From Planotetraspora mira (GTDB lineage Bacteria; Actinomycetota; Actinomycetes; Streptosporangiales; Streptosporangiaceae), in the NCBI RefSeq assembly GCF_016863275.1, contig NZ_BOOO01000036.1:62001-126000 (forward strand): a stretch of 64,000 bases of DNA, given 5' to 3'. Numbering within the stretch: the first letter of the stretch is position 1; every line of letters starts with the position of its first letter. The notes beneath the pieces were generated by a model. That model did not search any database. It had not been told where the DNA came from and saw only the letters and a list, made by a program, of their open reading frames with translations. Positions 25,390 through 33,277 of the stretch are shown here, piece by piece. The translations under genes and the position numbers were made by a program.

Positions 25390-26442
25390 ATGCTCGAGGA
25401 CATTCTCCGGGCGGCGGTCCCCGAGGTCGCGTCTGCCGCCGTCGCGGTGATCGCCCTGGACGGGCGGACCGCGGCCGAGGCGGCCGTGGGAGAGGCGGTG
25501 CGCTACGCGGACGCGTCGGAGACCCCGGCTCGGGAGCGCCCGCCGGTCGCGCTCGACTCGATCTTCGATCTCGCCTCGATCACCAAGCTGTTCACGACCG
25601 TCGTACTGCTGTCGCTCGCCGACGACGGCCGGGTGTCCATCGACGAACCGGTGGCGACATGGCTGCCGGATCACTACGGCGATCGGCCGGCGATCACACT
25701 CCGGCACCTGCTCACCCATACGGCGGGTCTGCCGCCGGGACGACGGGTCGAGGCGGAGCCTTCCGAGCGCCGGTGGGACATGATCTTGTCCACCCTGGCT
25801 TCCGGCCCGGCCGGGACACACGTCTACTCGGACGTCGGCATGATCACGGCGGGGCGGATCGCCGAGATCGCCGGGGGCGCGCCTCTCGACGTGCTGGTGC
25901 GGGAGCGGATCACGGGACCTCTCGGCCTCGCCGACACCGCCTACCGGCCGGACCCGGCATGGCTGCCGAGGATCGTGGCGACCGAGCACAAGCCTGAGCG
26001 TGCGGCGCGTCTGGGGGAGTCCGCGCCGGCGTGCGTCAGGGGAGAGGTGCACGACGAGACCGCCCACGTGCTCGGCGGCGTCGCCGGGCACGCGGGTCTG
26101 TTCTCCACGGCCGCGGACCTGGTCCGCTTCTGCGAGGCGCTGCGCGGCGGCGGCGACGGAGTCCTCTCCCGCGAGGCGGCGGCCGAGATGACGCGCGACC
26201 ACGGTGTCGCCGGCAGCGCCTTCCGCCAGGGGCTCGGCGTGCGGATCGGCGACCCGGCCGTCGTCGGCCCGCTCGTGGACGCGTGGGGGCACTCCGGCTT
26301 CACCGGGACGTCGCTCGTCGTGGATCCCGGCCGCCGGCTGACCGTCGTCCTGCTCACCAACAACGTCCATCCGCTGCGGGGACGGCCCGGCATCCGGGAT
26401 CTTCGCCACGCGGTCGCCGCCGAGGCTCTCGGCTTGGCCTGA
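25390..26442 (+). CDS. serine hydrolase of the beta-lactamase family, AmiE-like
   Basis: A 350-residue member of the class C beta-lactamase/penicillin-binding family. The SxxK motif is SITK near residue 59, the second motif is YSD near residue 146, and the third catalytic region is HSGFTGTS near residue 301. No signal peptide is seen. In Bacillus subtilis the MurNAc operon contains AmiE (YbbE), a beta-lactamase-fold N-acetylmuramoyl-L-alanine amidase; this gene holds the matching place after murQ, so it may strip peptide from muropeptides. That assignment rests on position and fold. ATG 25390 lies six bases after murQ. Confidence 0.7.
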   Translation: MLEDILRAAVPEVASAAVAVIALDGRTAAEAAVGEAVRYADASETPARERPPVALDSIFDLASITKLFTTVVLLSLADDGRVSIDEPVATWLPDHYGDRPAITLRHLLTHTAGLPPGRRVEAEPSERRWDMILSTLASGPAGTHVYSDVGMITAGRIAEIAGGAPLDVLVRERITGPLGLADTAYRPDPAWLPRIVATEHKPERAARLGESAPACVRGEVHDETAHVLGGVAGHAGLFSTAADLVRFCEALRGGGDGVLSREAAAEMTRDHGVAGSAFRQGLGVRIGDPAVVGPLVDAWGHSGFTGTSLVVDPGRRLTVVLLTNNVHPLRGRPGIRDLRHAVAAEALGLA

Positions 26443-26460
26443 TCGCGGTCGCGCCGGGTG

Positions 26461-27039
26461 TCAGGCCCCGTTCGCGGCCCGGTAACGCAGGCCGTCCATC
26501 AGCAGATCGAGCAGGCGGCGGGCCTGCTCACGCCGTTCGGGGGCACTGGTGGTGAGGGAGACGCCGCTCAGGCTCGCGAGCACATCGTCCGGCCGGACGT
26601 CGGACCGTACGCTCCCGGCGCCGGCGCCGGCCTGGAGCAGAGTCCCGATCGTGCCGATCAGCCGGTCGCGGCTGTGCGCGTACGGGTTTCCGCCCGAGGC
26701 GACGACCGCACGCAGCGCGTCGGCCATCCCGTGCTTGGTCGCCATGTAGTCGACGAAGTGGTCCATCCAGTCGCGCAGGGCCTGATCCGGGGGCTTGACC
26801 TCCAGGAGTTCCGAGGCGGCGTCACACAACCTCGCGAGCTCGTTGCGGTAGACCGCCTCGACGAGGGCCTCCCTCGTGGGGAAGTGGCGGTAGAGGGTGC
26901 CGATGCCCACGCCCGCCTCCTTCGCGATCGCTTCGAGCGTCACGTCCGGGCCGTCCTGGGAGAACGCGCGCACGGCGACCTCCAGTAGGCGGTCGCGGTT
27001 GCGCTGGGCGTCGGCGCGCAGCGGGCGGGCGGGCGGCAC
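26461..27039 (-). CDS. TetR-family transcriptional repressor
   Basis: A 192-residue regulator with an N-terminal TetR helix-turn-helix (VTLEAIAKEAGVGIGTLYRH, residues about 36-55) and a ligand-binding C-terminal domain (YRNELARLCDAASELL onward). GTG 27039 follows GAGGAGG. It is divergent from a short-chain dehydrogenase gene, and two near-identical palindromes lie between them, so it almost certainly represses that gene and itself. The inducer is unknown. Confidence 0.88.
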   Translation of the reverse strand: MPPARPLRADAQRNRDRLLEVAVRAFSQDGPDVTLEAIAKEAGVGIGTLYRHFPTREALVEAVYRNELARLCDAASELLEVKPPDQALRDWMDHFVDYMATKHGMADALRAVVASGGNPYAHSRDRLIGTIGTLLQAGAGAGSVRSDVRPDDVLASLSGVSLTTSAPERREQARRLLDLLMDGLRYRAANGA

Positions 27040-27092
27040 GTTTCCTCCTCGTCGGGGTGTTCGCAGCTCATTGTCCTGCGTGCGGGCGGAAC

Positions 27093-27148
27093 TTGCTAAA
27101 CGGAGGTTCCTCCGATTAGAGTCTTCATGTAACGGAGGTTCCTCCGTT
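27093..27148. promoter_or_regulatory. twin TetR operators over a divergent promoter
   Basis: Site 1 (27099-27116) is AACGGAGGTTCCTCCGAT and site 2 (27131-27148) is AACGGAGGTTCCTCCGTT. Site 2 is a perfect inverted repeat with 8-base arms and a 2-base centre. The centres are 32 bases apart, about three helical turns. Site 1 falls between a possible -35 (TTGCTA, 27093-27098) and -10 (TTAGAG, 27116-27121) of the dehydrogenase promoter. Binding by the adjacent TetR protein is the natural reading. Confidence 0.75.
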
Positions 27149-27221
27149 TTCAGCGTACCGGCTGGGCCCCCGGCGCGCATGCCCTGGCATGACGTCAAAT
27201 CGTGGCGAGACAGGAAAGAAC

Positions 27222-28166
27222 ATGACCGCTTCCACACGCATCACGACACCGTTCACCGCCGAGTCGACCGCGGCCGAGGTCGTCGACGGCATCGACCTCA
27301 CCGGACGCCGGGTCATCGTGACCGGCGGGGCCTCCGGCATCGGCATAGAGACCGCACGGGCGCTCGCCGGAGCGGGTGCGGAGGTGACCCTGGCGGTCCG
27401 CGACCTCGCGGCGGGGGAGCGCACGGCCGAGGACATCGTCGCGACCACCGGCAACAAGCAGGTTCTCGTCGCGCGGCTGGACCTCGCCGACCAGTCATCC
27501 GTCGCGGCGTTCACCGCCGCGTGGGACGGTCCGCTGCACATTCTCGTGAACAACGCCGGCATGATGGCCTCGCCCGAGATGCGGACGCCGGAAGGCTGGG
27601 AGCTGCAGTTCGCCACCAACCACCTCGGCCACTTCGCGCTCACCACCGGGCTGCACCGGGCGCTCGCGGCGGCCGGCGGCGCCCGCGTCGTGGCCGTCAG
27701 CTCGAGTGCGCACCTGCGGTCGCCGATCGTCTTCGAGGACATCCACTTCCGGGAGCGGGAGTACGAGCCGTGGTCCGCCTACGGGCAGTCCAAGACGGCC
27801 AACGTGCTGATGGCGGTCGAGGCGGCCCGGCGGTGGGCGGACGACGGCATCACCGCCAACGCGCTGATGCCGGGCGGGATCCGGACCAACCTCCAGCGGT
27901 ACGTCTCCGACGAGGAACTCGAGCGCCTGCGCGCCCAGAGCGCCGGCGCGGGTGTCTCGTGGAAGACGCCCGAGCAGGGCGCCGCGACGTCCGTCCTTCT
28001 CGCGACGTCGCCTCTGCTCGAAGGCGTCGGCGGCCGCTACTTCGAGGACTGCAACGAGGCGGAGCCGCACCAGCCGGGCACCCGGCGGGGTGTCGCGGCC
28101 TGGGCGCTCGACCCCGAGGCGGCCACACTGCTCTGGCAGGTGTCCGTCGAGACGCTGGCCGCGTAG
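27222..28166 (+). CDS. short-chain dehydrogenase/reductase
   Basis: A 314-residue NAD(P)-dependent oxidoreductase of the retinol-dehydrogenase-like SDR group. The cofactor motif is VTGGASGIGIETARAL near residue 33, then NNAGMM, AVSSSAHL with the catalytic serine, and YGQSKTAN with the Tyr/Lys pair. ATG 27222 follows AGGAAAG; the frame is open to 27189. It is under the twin TetR operators. The substrate is not predictable. Confidence 0.88.
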   Translation: MTASTRITTPFTAESTAAEVVDGIDLTGRRVIVTGGASGIGIETARALAGAGAEVTLAVRDLAAGERTAEDIVATTGNKQVLVARLDLADQSSVAAFTAAWDGPLHILVNNAGMMASPEMRTPEGWELQFATNHLGHFALTTGLHRALAAAGGARVVAVSSSAHLRSPIVFEDIHFREREYEPWSAYGQSKTANVLMAVEAARRWADDGITANALMPGGIRTNLQRYVSDEELERLRAQSAGAGVSWKTPEQGAATSVLLATSPLLEGVGGRYFEDCNEAEPHQPGTRRGVAAWALDPEAATLLWQVSVETLAA

Positions 28167-28345
28167 AACGCCGGGCTCCCGGGAGTCGGCCTCCTGGGAG
28201 CGGGCCTCGTGGCGGCGAGTTCGGGCCGGCCCGCTCGGGGGCGTGGACCGGCCCGATCGCGGCGTCGGGTTGACGCGGGGCTGGTCCGAGTCAGGCTGGC
28301 CTGGGTTCGGGCGGCCTGTTCGGGCGTGCTGTCAGGCGGCGCCGG

Positions 28346-29548
28346 TCAGGCGGCGTGGGAGGCGGCCAGCAGGCGGCGGATCTGCAGGGCGGCCTCACGG
28401 CCGGCGCGGTTGGCCCCGACCGTGCTGGCCGAGGGGCCGTAGCCGACCAGGTGGAGACGAGGTTCGGCGACCACGCGGGTGCCGTCCATCTGGATGCCGC
28501 CGCCCGGGCCCCGCAGCTTGAGGGGTGCGAGATGGCCGATGGCCGAGCGGAACCCGGTCGCCCAGATGATCACATCGGCGGCCGCCACCCGGCCGTCGTC
28601 CCACATGACGCCGTCCGGGGTGATGCGGCTGAACATGGGCAGCCGGTTGAACACCCCCTTGTCCATGGCGTCCCGTATGACCTTCGTGTAGGCGAGGCCG
28701 GTGGCGCTCACCACACTCTGCGGCGGCAGCCCCGCCCGCACGCGTTCCTCCACCCGCGCGACGGCCGCCCGTCGACGGTCCTCGCCGTACGCGCCTTCGT
28801 GGAAGACGAGCGGGCTTCGCGTCACCCATATGGTCTCCGCGGCCACGTCCGCGAGCTCGGACAACACATGCGTCGCCGAGGCGCCCCCGCCGACGATGAC
28901 CACCTTCGCCCCGGCGAAGTCCTCGGGTCCCCGATAGTCGGCGTAGTGCAACTGCCTGCCCCGGAAGTCCGCGGCCCCGGGATAGTAGGGCCAGTGCGGC
29001 CGGCTCCAGGTGCCCGTCGCGTTGATCACCGCGCGCGCCGCCCACGTGCGGGGTACGGCGGCGCCCGGGCCCGCGGGGGAGACGACGCCAGGAGCTCCCG
29101 GATCGCCTGCCGCCCGGCCACTCGACTCCCGCTCGGCGCCTGACTCTTCGGCGGCGACCAGGAGCCTGCCGTCCTCGTGACGGGTCACGGAACGGACCTT
29201 CACGGGACGGAGGACCGGCAGTCCCGTCCGCCGTTCGTAGTCGGCGAAATATCCGGGCACCACGTCCGCGGCGAGCAGAGTCGGATCGACCTCAGGAGTC
29301 CGGTGGACGCCGGGCAGGTCGAAGATGTCGTGGATCTTCTCCATGGTCAGCGTCGGAGACCGGTGCCGCCACGCGCCGCCGGGTCCCGGCTCGGCGTCCA
29401 AGACCACGAATCCGAGCCCGAAGCGGCGCACGAAGTACGCGCTGGACAGCCCTGCCTGGCCGGCTCCGATGACGACGACGTCGACCTCCGTCGGTGCGAC
29501 GTCCGTCAGGGGAATGCTCGCGGCCGGACCGGTGGTGGTGGTGCTCAC
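28346..29548 (-). CDS. flavin-containing monooxygenase (CzcO-like)
   Basis: A 400-residue FAD/NADPH enzyme. The FAD motif is VIGAGQAGLSSAY near residue 24, the NADPH motif VVIVGGGASATHV near residue 205, and the FMO-type fingerprint reads FRGRQLHYADY just before it. WATGFRSAIGHL near residue 340 is the conserved ATG-containing end motif. Such enzymes oxidise ketones, amines or sulfides. GTG 29548 is chosen; a TTG at 29560 and a long open frame upstream make this uncertain, and no strong ribosome site is seen. It converges on the dehydrogenase gene. Confidence 0.82.
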   Translation of the reverse strand: MSTTTTGPAASIPLTDVAPTEVDVVVIGAGQAGLSSAYFVRRFGLGFVVLDAEPGPGGAWRHRSPTLTMEKIHDIFDLPGVHRTPEVDPTLLAADVVPGYFADYERRTGLPVLRPVKVRSVTRHEDGRLLVAAEESGAERESSGRAAGDPGAPGVVSPAGPGAAVPRTWAARAVINATGTWSRPHWPYYPGAADFRGRQLHYADYRGPEDFAGAKVVIVGGGASATHVLSELADVAAETIWVTRSPLVFHEGAYGEDRRRAAVARVEERVRAGLPPQSVVSATGLAYTKVIRDAMDKGVFNRLPMFSRITPDGVMWDDGRVAAADVIIWATGFRSAIGHLAPLKLRGPGGGIQMDGTRVVAEPRLHLVGYGPSASTVGANRAGREAALQIRRLLAASHAA

Positions 29549-29594
29549 GGCCGTGGTCAACAACGCGCCGGGCGTCCGGCTTCCCTTCGGGCGG

Positions 29595-29642
29595 TTCTGC
29601 CGGAGCTCCGTGTAACAGTTCTGCTGGAGCTCTGTGCAGCAG
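29595..29642. repeat. 24-base tandem repeat upstream of the monooxygenase
   Basis: Two 24-base units (29595-29618 and 29619-29642), beginning TTCTGC and ending ACAG or GCAG, differ at only a few positions, and a partial third unit follows. Read on the minus strand they stay in frame with the monooxygenase and would encode an 8-residue period containing QNCYTEL, but no start signal supports their translation. Confidence 0.7.
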
Positions 29643-29752
29643 TTCTGCCGGTGGCTGCCGGCGGCTCTCGTCGGTGGCTCTGTCGGTGGCCCAGGATACG
29701 CTCGCGGATGCCGGGCTCGGACGGCCCGGCGTCGCAGCTGTGAGGGGGAGCC

Positions 29753-30058
29753 ATGTCGGTGCTGGTGGCGTTCAGCGTCACGCCGATCGGATCCGGTGAG
29801 GACGTCGGAGAGCTGGTGGCGGAGGCGGTCCGCGTCGTCCGCGAGTCCGGCCTGCCGAACCGCACGGACGCCATGTTCACCACGGTCGAGGGTGAGAGCT
29901 GGGACGAGGTGCTGGCGGTCGTCACGGCCGCCGTCGCCGCCGTCGAGGCACGGGCGCCCCGGGTGAGCGTGGTTCTCAAGGCGGACTCGCGTGCCGGCGG
30001 CGGCCGTCTCGACGCCAAGGTGGACACCATCGAACGCCACCTGGCGGAGGAGGCGTGA
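29753..30058 (+). CDS. thiamine-binding protein, MTH1187/YkoF-like
   Basis: A 101-residue ferredoxin-like alpha/beta protein of the MTH1187 family, which binds thiamine in solved homologues. The opening [18 protein letters not shown], the central [11 protein letters not shown] and the end [12 protein letters not shown] match the family. It is probably cytoplasmic and tetrameric. ATG 29753 follows GGGGGAG. It overlaps the next gene by four bases, though the two have no known common function. Confidence 0.8.
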   Translation: MSVLVAFSVTPIGSGEDVGELVAEAVRVVRESGLPNRTDAMFTTVEGESWDEVLAVVTAAVAAVEARAPRVSVVLKADSRAGGGRLDAKVDTIERHLAEEA

Positions 30059-30402
30059 TAACCGCGGCCGAGATCCGCGAGGTGGCCACGCCCCTGCCAC
30101 GCACTGAGGAGAAGCTGGTCAGGGACCGAGTCACGTTCCGCGTCGGCCGGATCGTCTACGTGACGATCTCCGCGGACGAGACGTCGATGGGTTTCGCGTT
30201 CCCGAAGGAGGAACGGGCCGCGCTCATCGCCGCGGAGCCGGACAAGTTCCACATGCCCCGGCCGTCGGACGAGCGCTACAACTGGGTCCGGGCCTGGCTC
30301 GCCGCGCTCGACCATGCCGAGATGGAGGAGTTGGTCGTCGACGCGTGGCGGATGGTCGTGCCCAAGCGCCTGCATTCGCTCCCAGGCCAGCAGACTACCT
30401 GA
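30055..30402 (+). CDS. MmcQ/YjbR family protein
   Basis: A 115-residue protein of the MmcQ/YjbR (CyaY-like fold) family. Marks are [20 protein letters not shown] near residues 26-45 and the C-terminal [20 protein letters not shown]. The molecular role is not established; the family was proposed to bind DNA. GTG 30055 overlaps the previous stop. It is the last ordinary gene before the AT-richer island. Confidence 0.8.
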   Translation: MITAAEIREVATPLPRTEEKLVRDRVTFRVGRIVYVTISADETSMGFAFPKEERAALIAAEPDKFHMPRPSDERYNWVRAWLAALDHAEMEELVVDAWRMVVPKRLHSLPGQQTT

Positions 30403-30485
30403 CTGTATGACTTCCAACAGCCGTGATCAACATCAGCACCGGTGCTGACGTTGTGCTGACCCGTGATGCCCGTCAGCCCGGCGCA

Positions 30486-30856
30486 CTACGTCAGCTTCGG
30501 GGCCTGGAAGAGGACCAGGGGCACGGGCGCAACCGGGGCAGGGACAACCTTGGTAGCCGTGCGGATCTGCGTAGCGCCGTCGAGCATGGCCCGCAGGGCG
30601 TCAACGCCCTGGGCGGCCGCCGCAGGCTTCTCAGCCTCGGCCTGGCCGTGGAGGAGCGCCCGCAGGGCATCGACCCCCCTGGGGACCGTGGGGACCTTCA
30701 CGGCCTCGACGGACTTACCGTCGAGCAGGTTCCGCAGACCGTCGACGCCCAGCGGACGGGCAGGGATCTTGATCTCGACCGTGGGAGTTTCCTCGGGAAC
30801 CGCTCCGACTTAGTTTCTTCGTTCAGTTCCTCGTCAGCGTCGCATCCCGCGGCCAT
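30486..30856 (-). pseudogene. island gene with GVDALR repeats and an apparent frameshift
   Basis: On the minus strand a coherent product needs two frames. ATG 30856 opens an acidic segment (MAAGCDADEELNEETKSE); one base back, a second frame continues VPEETPTVEIKIPARP and then three spaced copies of a GVDxLRxLLxG motif (GVDGLRNLLDG, GVDALRALLHG, GVDALRAMLDG) before the stop at 30486. Frame two alone begins at GTG 30701 with 71 residues. No ribosome site precedes ATG 30856. It may be a decayed gene, a programmed shift, or two separate pieces. The family is not recognised. Confidence 0.4.
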
Positions 30857-31525
30857 GACAGGCCGTGGAAGGCGGAGGGGCTGATCTTGGGGGCGTTGCC
30901 CTGTTCTGTGCTGGCCCGCAGCGCGTGTCTTGGCGGATGTGACGCTGTGTGGGCTGGTCTATGTCTGAGTTAGTTCCGAGTTAGTTAGTTCTCTCGGATC
31001 TACTGGCCGGGCTCTGAAGCCCGATGCAGTTCGGTTGAAAGCACCGAACTAACCATGACTCTACTCATGAGTTTCCACGTTTCTCAGACAGGAACTCTCG
31101 TAAGTGAGTAAGTTTGGATCATGGTTCAGATGAGAAACCCCAGGTCAATGCATGAATTGAGTTTGTTGAAACCAATATAAGAAACTCAGTGGCAAGGTCG
31201 CGACTTAGTTAGTTCGTTGATGGGTGCACACCCGGGGGAGACCCTTAGTTAGTTGATGTTGGACCCCGCCGGGGGGCCGGCTCTCTGGCAGCGCGCAAGC
31301 AACCAACTTTGCCGCGGTTTTGTCGAGGAGTCAGGGTAACCCCCACAGAACTGCGGTTTTGCCCGTCTGGGACGGGCTCACAGAACCTCATGAAACCGTC
31401 AAGAAGTAGGTAACTCGGGCAGGCCGGCGCCCCGTTAACTTGAGTTGTTCAAGTTTCAATGTATACGGTATGCAGGTTCCCAAAGACGTGAACATCCCAC
31501 CAATTCGCTACACCGGGAGGTGTTC
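30857..31525. other. 669-base AT-richer non-coding stretch with TTAGTTAGTT repeats
   Basis: No convincing gene. It contains four copies of a GTTAGTT-type direct repeat: GAGTTAGTT (30967-30975), GAGTTAGTTAGTT (30978-30990) and CTTAGTTAGTT at 31204-31214 and 31244-31254, the last two both followed by GTTGATG or GATG. A hairpin with 8-base arms (AGTTCGGT 31028-31035, ACCGAACT 31043-31050) is also present. The base composition is clearly lower in GC than both flanks. It looks like the control region of a phage or integrative element. Confidence 0.6.
31437..31467 (+). promoter_or_regulatory. promoter with overlapping operator palindrome
   Basis: AACTTGA (31437-31443) and TCAAGTT (31449-31455) are a perfect 7-base inverted repeat with a 5-base centre. 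A possible -35 (TTGAGT, 31440-31445) lies inside it, and TATACG (31462-31467) follows after 16 bases. This would drive the gene at 31526 under control of a repressor bound over the -35. Confidence 0.5.
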
Positions 31526-31825
31526 ATGGTGGACGAACTACGCCCTAACCAGGTGCCTGCGGAGGCCCAGACGGACCTCCAGGATCTCCTGCACCACCTC
31601 GTTAGGCTGGCTGGCTCGCGAAGCGTTCACGCAATACTGCTTCGCCAGATCGTGAGGAACGAGGACTACGAGGACTTCATGCACACGCTGCATGTGGCGT
31701 CCTACCTCATCGGACAGCTGTGGCACTGGTTCGGCACACACCTGCCGGCCATGTTCGGAACCCTGACGCCGTACCTCTGCCCGCACTGCGGGAAGAAGGC
31801 GTGGCCACCGGCTTTCGATAACTAA
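31526..31825 (+). CDS. island protein of unknown function
   Basis: A 99-residue protein with no family I recognise. The N-terminal half is helical (DLQDLLHHLVRLAGSRSVHA); the centre is rich in His and aromatic residues (LIGQLWHWFGTHLPAMF); it ends with CPHCGKKAWPPAFDN, a single CxxC knuckle. ATG 31526 has GGGAGG five bases upstream, and a promoter lies about 60 bases before it. Lower GC than the chromosome. It converges on the next gene with four bases of overlap. Confidence 0.6.
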   Translation: MVDELRPNQVPAEAQTDLQDLLHHLVRLAGSRSVHAILLRQIVRNEDYEDFMHTLHVASYLIGQLWHWFGTHLPAMFGTLTPYLCPHCGKKAWPPAFDN

Positions 31826-32094
31826 GAAAGCCGCGGAACCTTCGAGTAGTCCTGTCCACGTACCTCCGACATCAAGGGTGCAGGCACCCAGGCCGTGTCG
31901 ACGTGGGTGTACGGGGCCGAGTTGGTTGGGGTGAAGATCTGCGTCCACGTGACGCCGGCCTCCCAGCCCTCGGCTCCTCGGCGCCAGGCCAGCAGGTAGG
32001 CACCGACCGGGTTCATGGTGTCCGGCCGGAGGACCACCACCACGGGTGGTGGTTCCAGATCCGGGGCTCTGAAGGGGGTGCCACGTGCCACCAT
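31822..32094 (-). CDS. small island protein of unknown function
   Basis: A 90-residue minus-strand frame whose product looks natural rather than antisense: VVVVLRPDTMNPVGAYLLAW, then RRGAEGWEAGVTWTQIF. No motif is recognised. The ATG has a GGGGGG run nine bases before it. It is divergent from the membrane protein at 32101 with only six bases between starts and convergent on the 31526 gene. Confidence 0.4.
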   Translation of the reverse strand: MVARGTPFRAPDLEPPPVVVVLRPDTMNPVGAYLLAWRRGAEGWEAGVTWTQIFTPTNSAPYTHVDTAWVPAPLMSEVRGQDYSKVPRLS

Positions 32095-32100
32095 GTCATC

Positions 32101-32694
32101 ATGCCCCCCGAGTTAATACGAATCGGCTTAGCCAGGATCTTCGCCGAAGAGCCAGCTGCGGACACCTGGGTAAGCATCCTGGACTCCGCCACCAAACTCC
32201 TCGGCGTGATCATCTGGCCGCTCGTCGTGGTGTTCGTAGTCATCTACGTCACGAGGAAGTACAAGGCCCAGATCGCGAAGATGTTAGACGGCCGGCTGGA
32301 GAGCGTGGAAGCCCTCGGCGTAAAGGTGCTGTGGGCGGCTCATCAGGCCCTGGATCCACCCGCCGAGCTGGTGGGACACACCACGCGTGACAAGCTCAAG
32401 CCCAGGAGGTCCCGCCCTCGCAGAGGAGTGGCCGACACCCGGGACGATCTCCCAGCCGTGGGTACCCCCGCCGCCGAGGAGGAGATGGCTCGCGAGGGGA
32501 TCATCGCCATGATCGAGCGTGCGGTTCAGGATGCGAGCTTGGGGTGGCAAGCGCGCGTAGACCTCTTGAGCGACGCGGAGGCCCTATTGCGAGACCGGGG
32601 CATCGAGGTGCCGCCGGCACTCAGCAATCTCCTGATCCAGTTCAAGTACGAGCTGTGGGCGAGCACAGGCGGCAGTGGCCGCGCCGGACGCTGA
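32101..32694 (+). CDS. single-pass membrane protein of the island
   Basis: A 197-residue protein with one transmembrane segment at about residues 33-51 (LLGVIIWPLVVVFVVIYV), a basic juxtamembrane region (TRKYKAQIAKMLDGR) and a cytoplasmic helical C-terminal part. A basic loop (KPRRSRPRRG) separates two helical stretches. Function unknown. No ribosome site is evident before ATG 32101. An intrinsic-terminator-like hairpin follows 17 bases after the stop. Confidence 0.55.
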   Translation: MPPELIRIGLARIFAEEPAADTWVSILDSATKLLGVIIWPLVVVFVVIYVTRKYKAQIAKMLDGRLESVEALGVKVLWAAHQALDPPAELVGHTTRDKLKPRRSRPRRGVADTRDDLPAVGTPAAEEEMAREGIIAMIERAVQDASLGWQARVDLLSDAEALLRDRGIEVPPALSNLLIQFKYELWASTGGSGRAGR

Positions 32695-32711
32695 GCGGCG
32701 CAAACAAGAAA

Positions 32712-32731
32712 GCCCCCGCCGAAGCGAGGGC
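32712..32731 (+). terminator. stem-loop terminator after the island membrane protein
   Basis: GCCCCCGC (32712-32719), loop CGAA, GCGAGGGC (32724-32731): an 8-base stem with one mismatch. It follows an A-rich stretch and is only weakly followed by T. The form is common after phage and plasmid genes. Confidence 0.6.
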
Positions 32732-32859
32732 ATCCCAACTGCCACGATTTGTCCGGGAAATCCCGTTCTGGAATGGCGATCCGCGTATCACGGCGCGGTA
32801 AACTGGGGGCAATCGGAGGGGAATCGCCCTTCTCGGATCGCCTTGGGAGGGCGACGCCT

Positions 32860-32898
32860 ATGAATCCGCCGATTTCGGACGAGAAGCTGACGAACTAG
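32860..32898 (+). CDS. possible 12-codon leader peptide
   Basis: ATG 32860 has GGGAGG ten bases upstream and opens a 12-residue frame (MNPPISDEKLTN) ending in TAG, ten bases before the next start at 32908. The site is good and the frame is tiny, so it may be a leader peptide, an upstream frame coupled to the next gene, or chance. Confidence 0.25.
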   Translation: MNPPISDEKLTN

Positions 32899-32907
32899 GA
32901 CTGACCC

Positions 32908-33159
32908 ATGGCCAACGTCTGGACCTTGCTCCAGACGGCTGGCGCTGGTGGGGCGATCGCCTACGTGGCCCGCCGCGTTATCGGACTCTTAGGGACTGTG
33001 TGGCTCTGCCACATAGCCAGCCGAGGCGCGGATGCTAACTGGGAGGTCGTGACCACCTCTACGGGATACCAAGTTCGTCGGAGCAGCACCTCTGTAGGTG
33101 AAATTGAAGACGGTCCGGAAGGAGCTGGAACTCCCCCGGACCGCACTCATGAATCATGA
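32908..33159 (+). CDS. small island protein of unknown function
   Basis: An 83-residue protein with a weakly hydrophobic N-terminal segment (GAGGAIAYVARRVIGLLGTV), possibly membrane-associated, and a polar C-terminal half. No recognised family. An AGGAC site precedes ATG 32908. It is followed by a strong intrinsic terminator at 33241, which would end this transcription unit. Confidence 0.4.
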   Translation: MANVWTLLQTAGAGGAIAYVARRVIGLLGTVWLCHIASRGADANWEVVTTSTGYQVRRSSTSVGEIEDGPEGAGTPPDRTHES

Positions 33160-33240
33160 GTAATTAGTGGCCAGATCGTTTGCTACCTAAGAGCACGAGA
33201 TGCGCCCAAACAGTCCATAAGCAAGAAAATAAAGAGGATT

Positions 33241-33277
33241 CCCTCCCCGCGACAACGGGGAGGGTTTCTTCTTTTCT
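33241..33277 (+). terminator. strong rho-independent terminator
   Basis: CCCTCCCCG (33241-33249), 6-base loop, CGGGGAGGG (33256-33264), then a T-rich run (TTTCTTCTTTTCT). The 9-base stem is perfect. It ends plus-strand transcription of the island, a classical form that is rare in GC-rich actinomycete chromosomes and fits a phage origin. Confidence 0.85.

Noticed and set aside
30423-30884. 153-residue plus-strand open frame in the island
   Set aside because: No ribosome site, and the opposite strand shows a regular GVDALR repeat that is more likely the coding sense.
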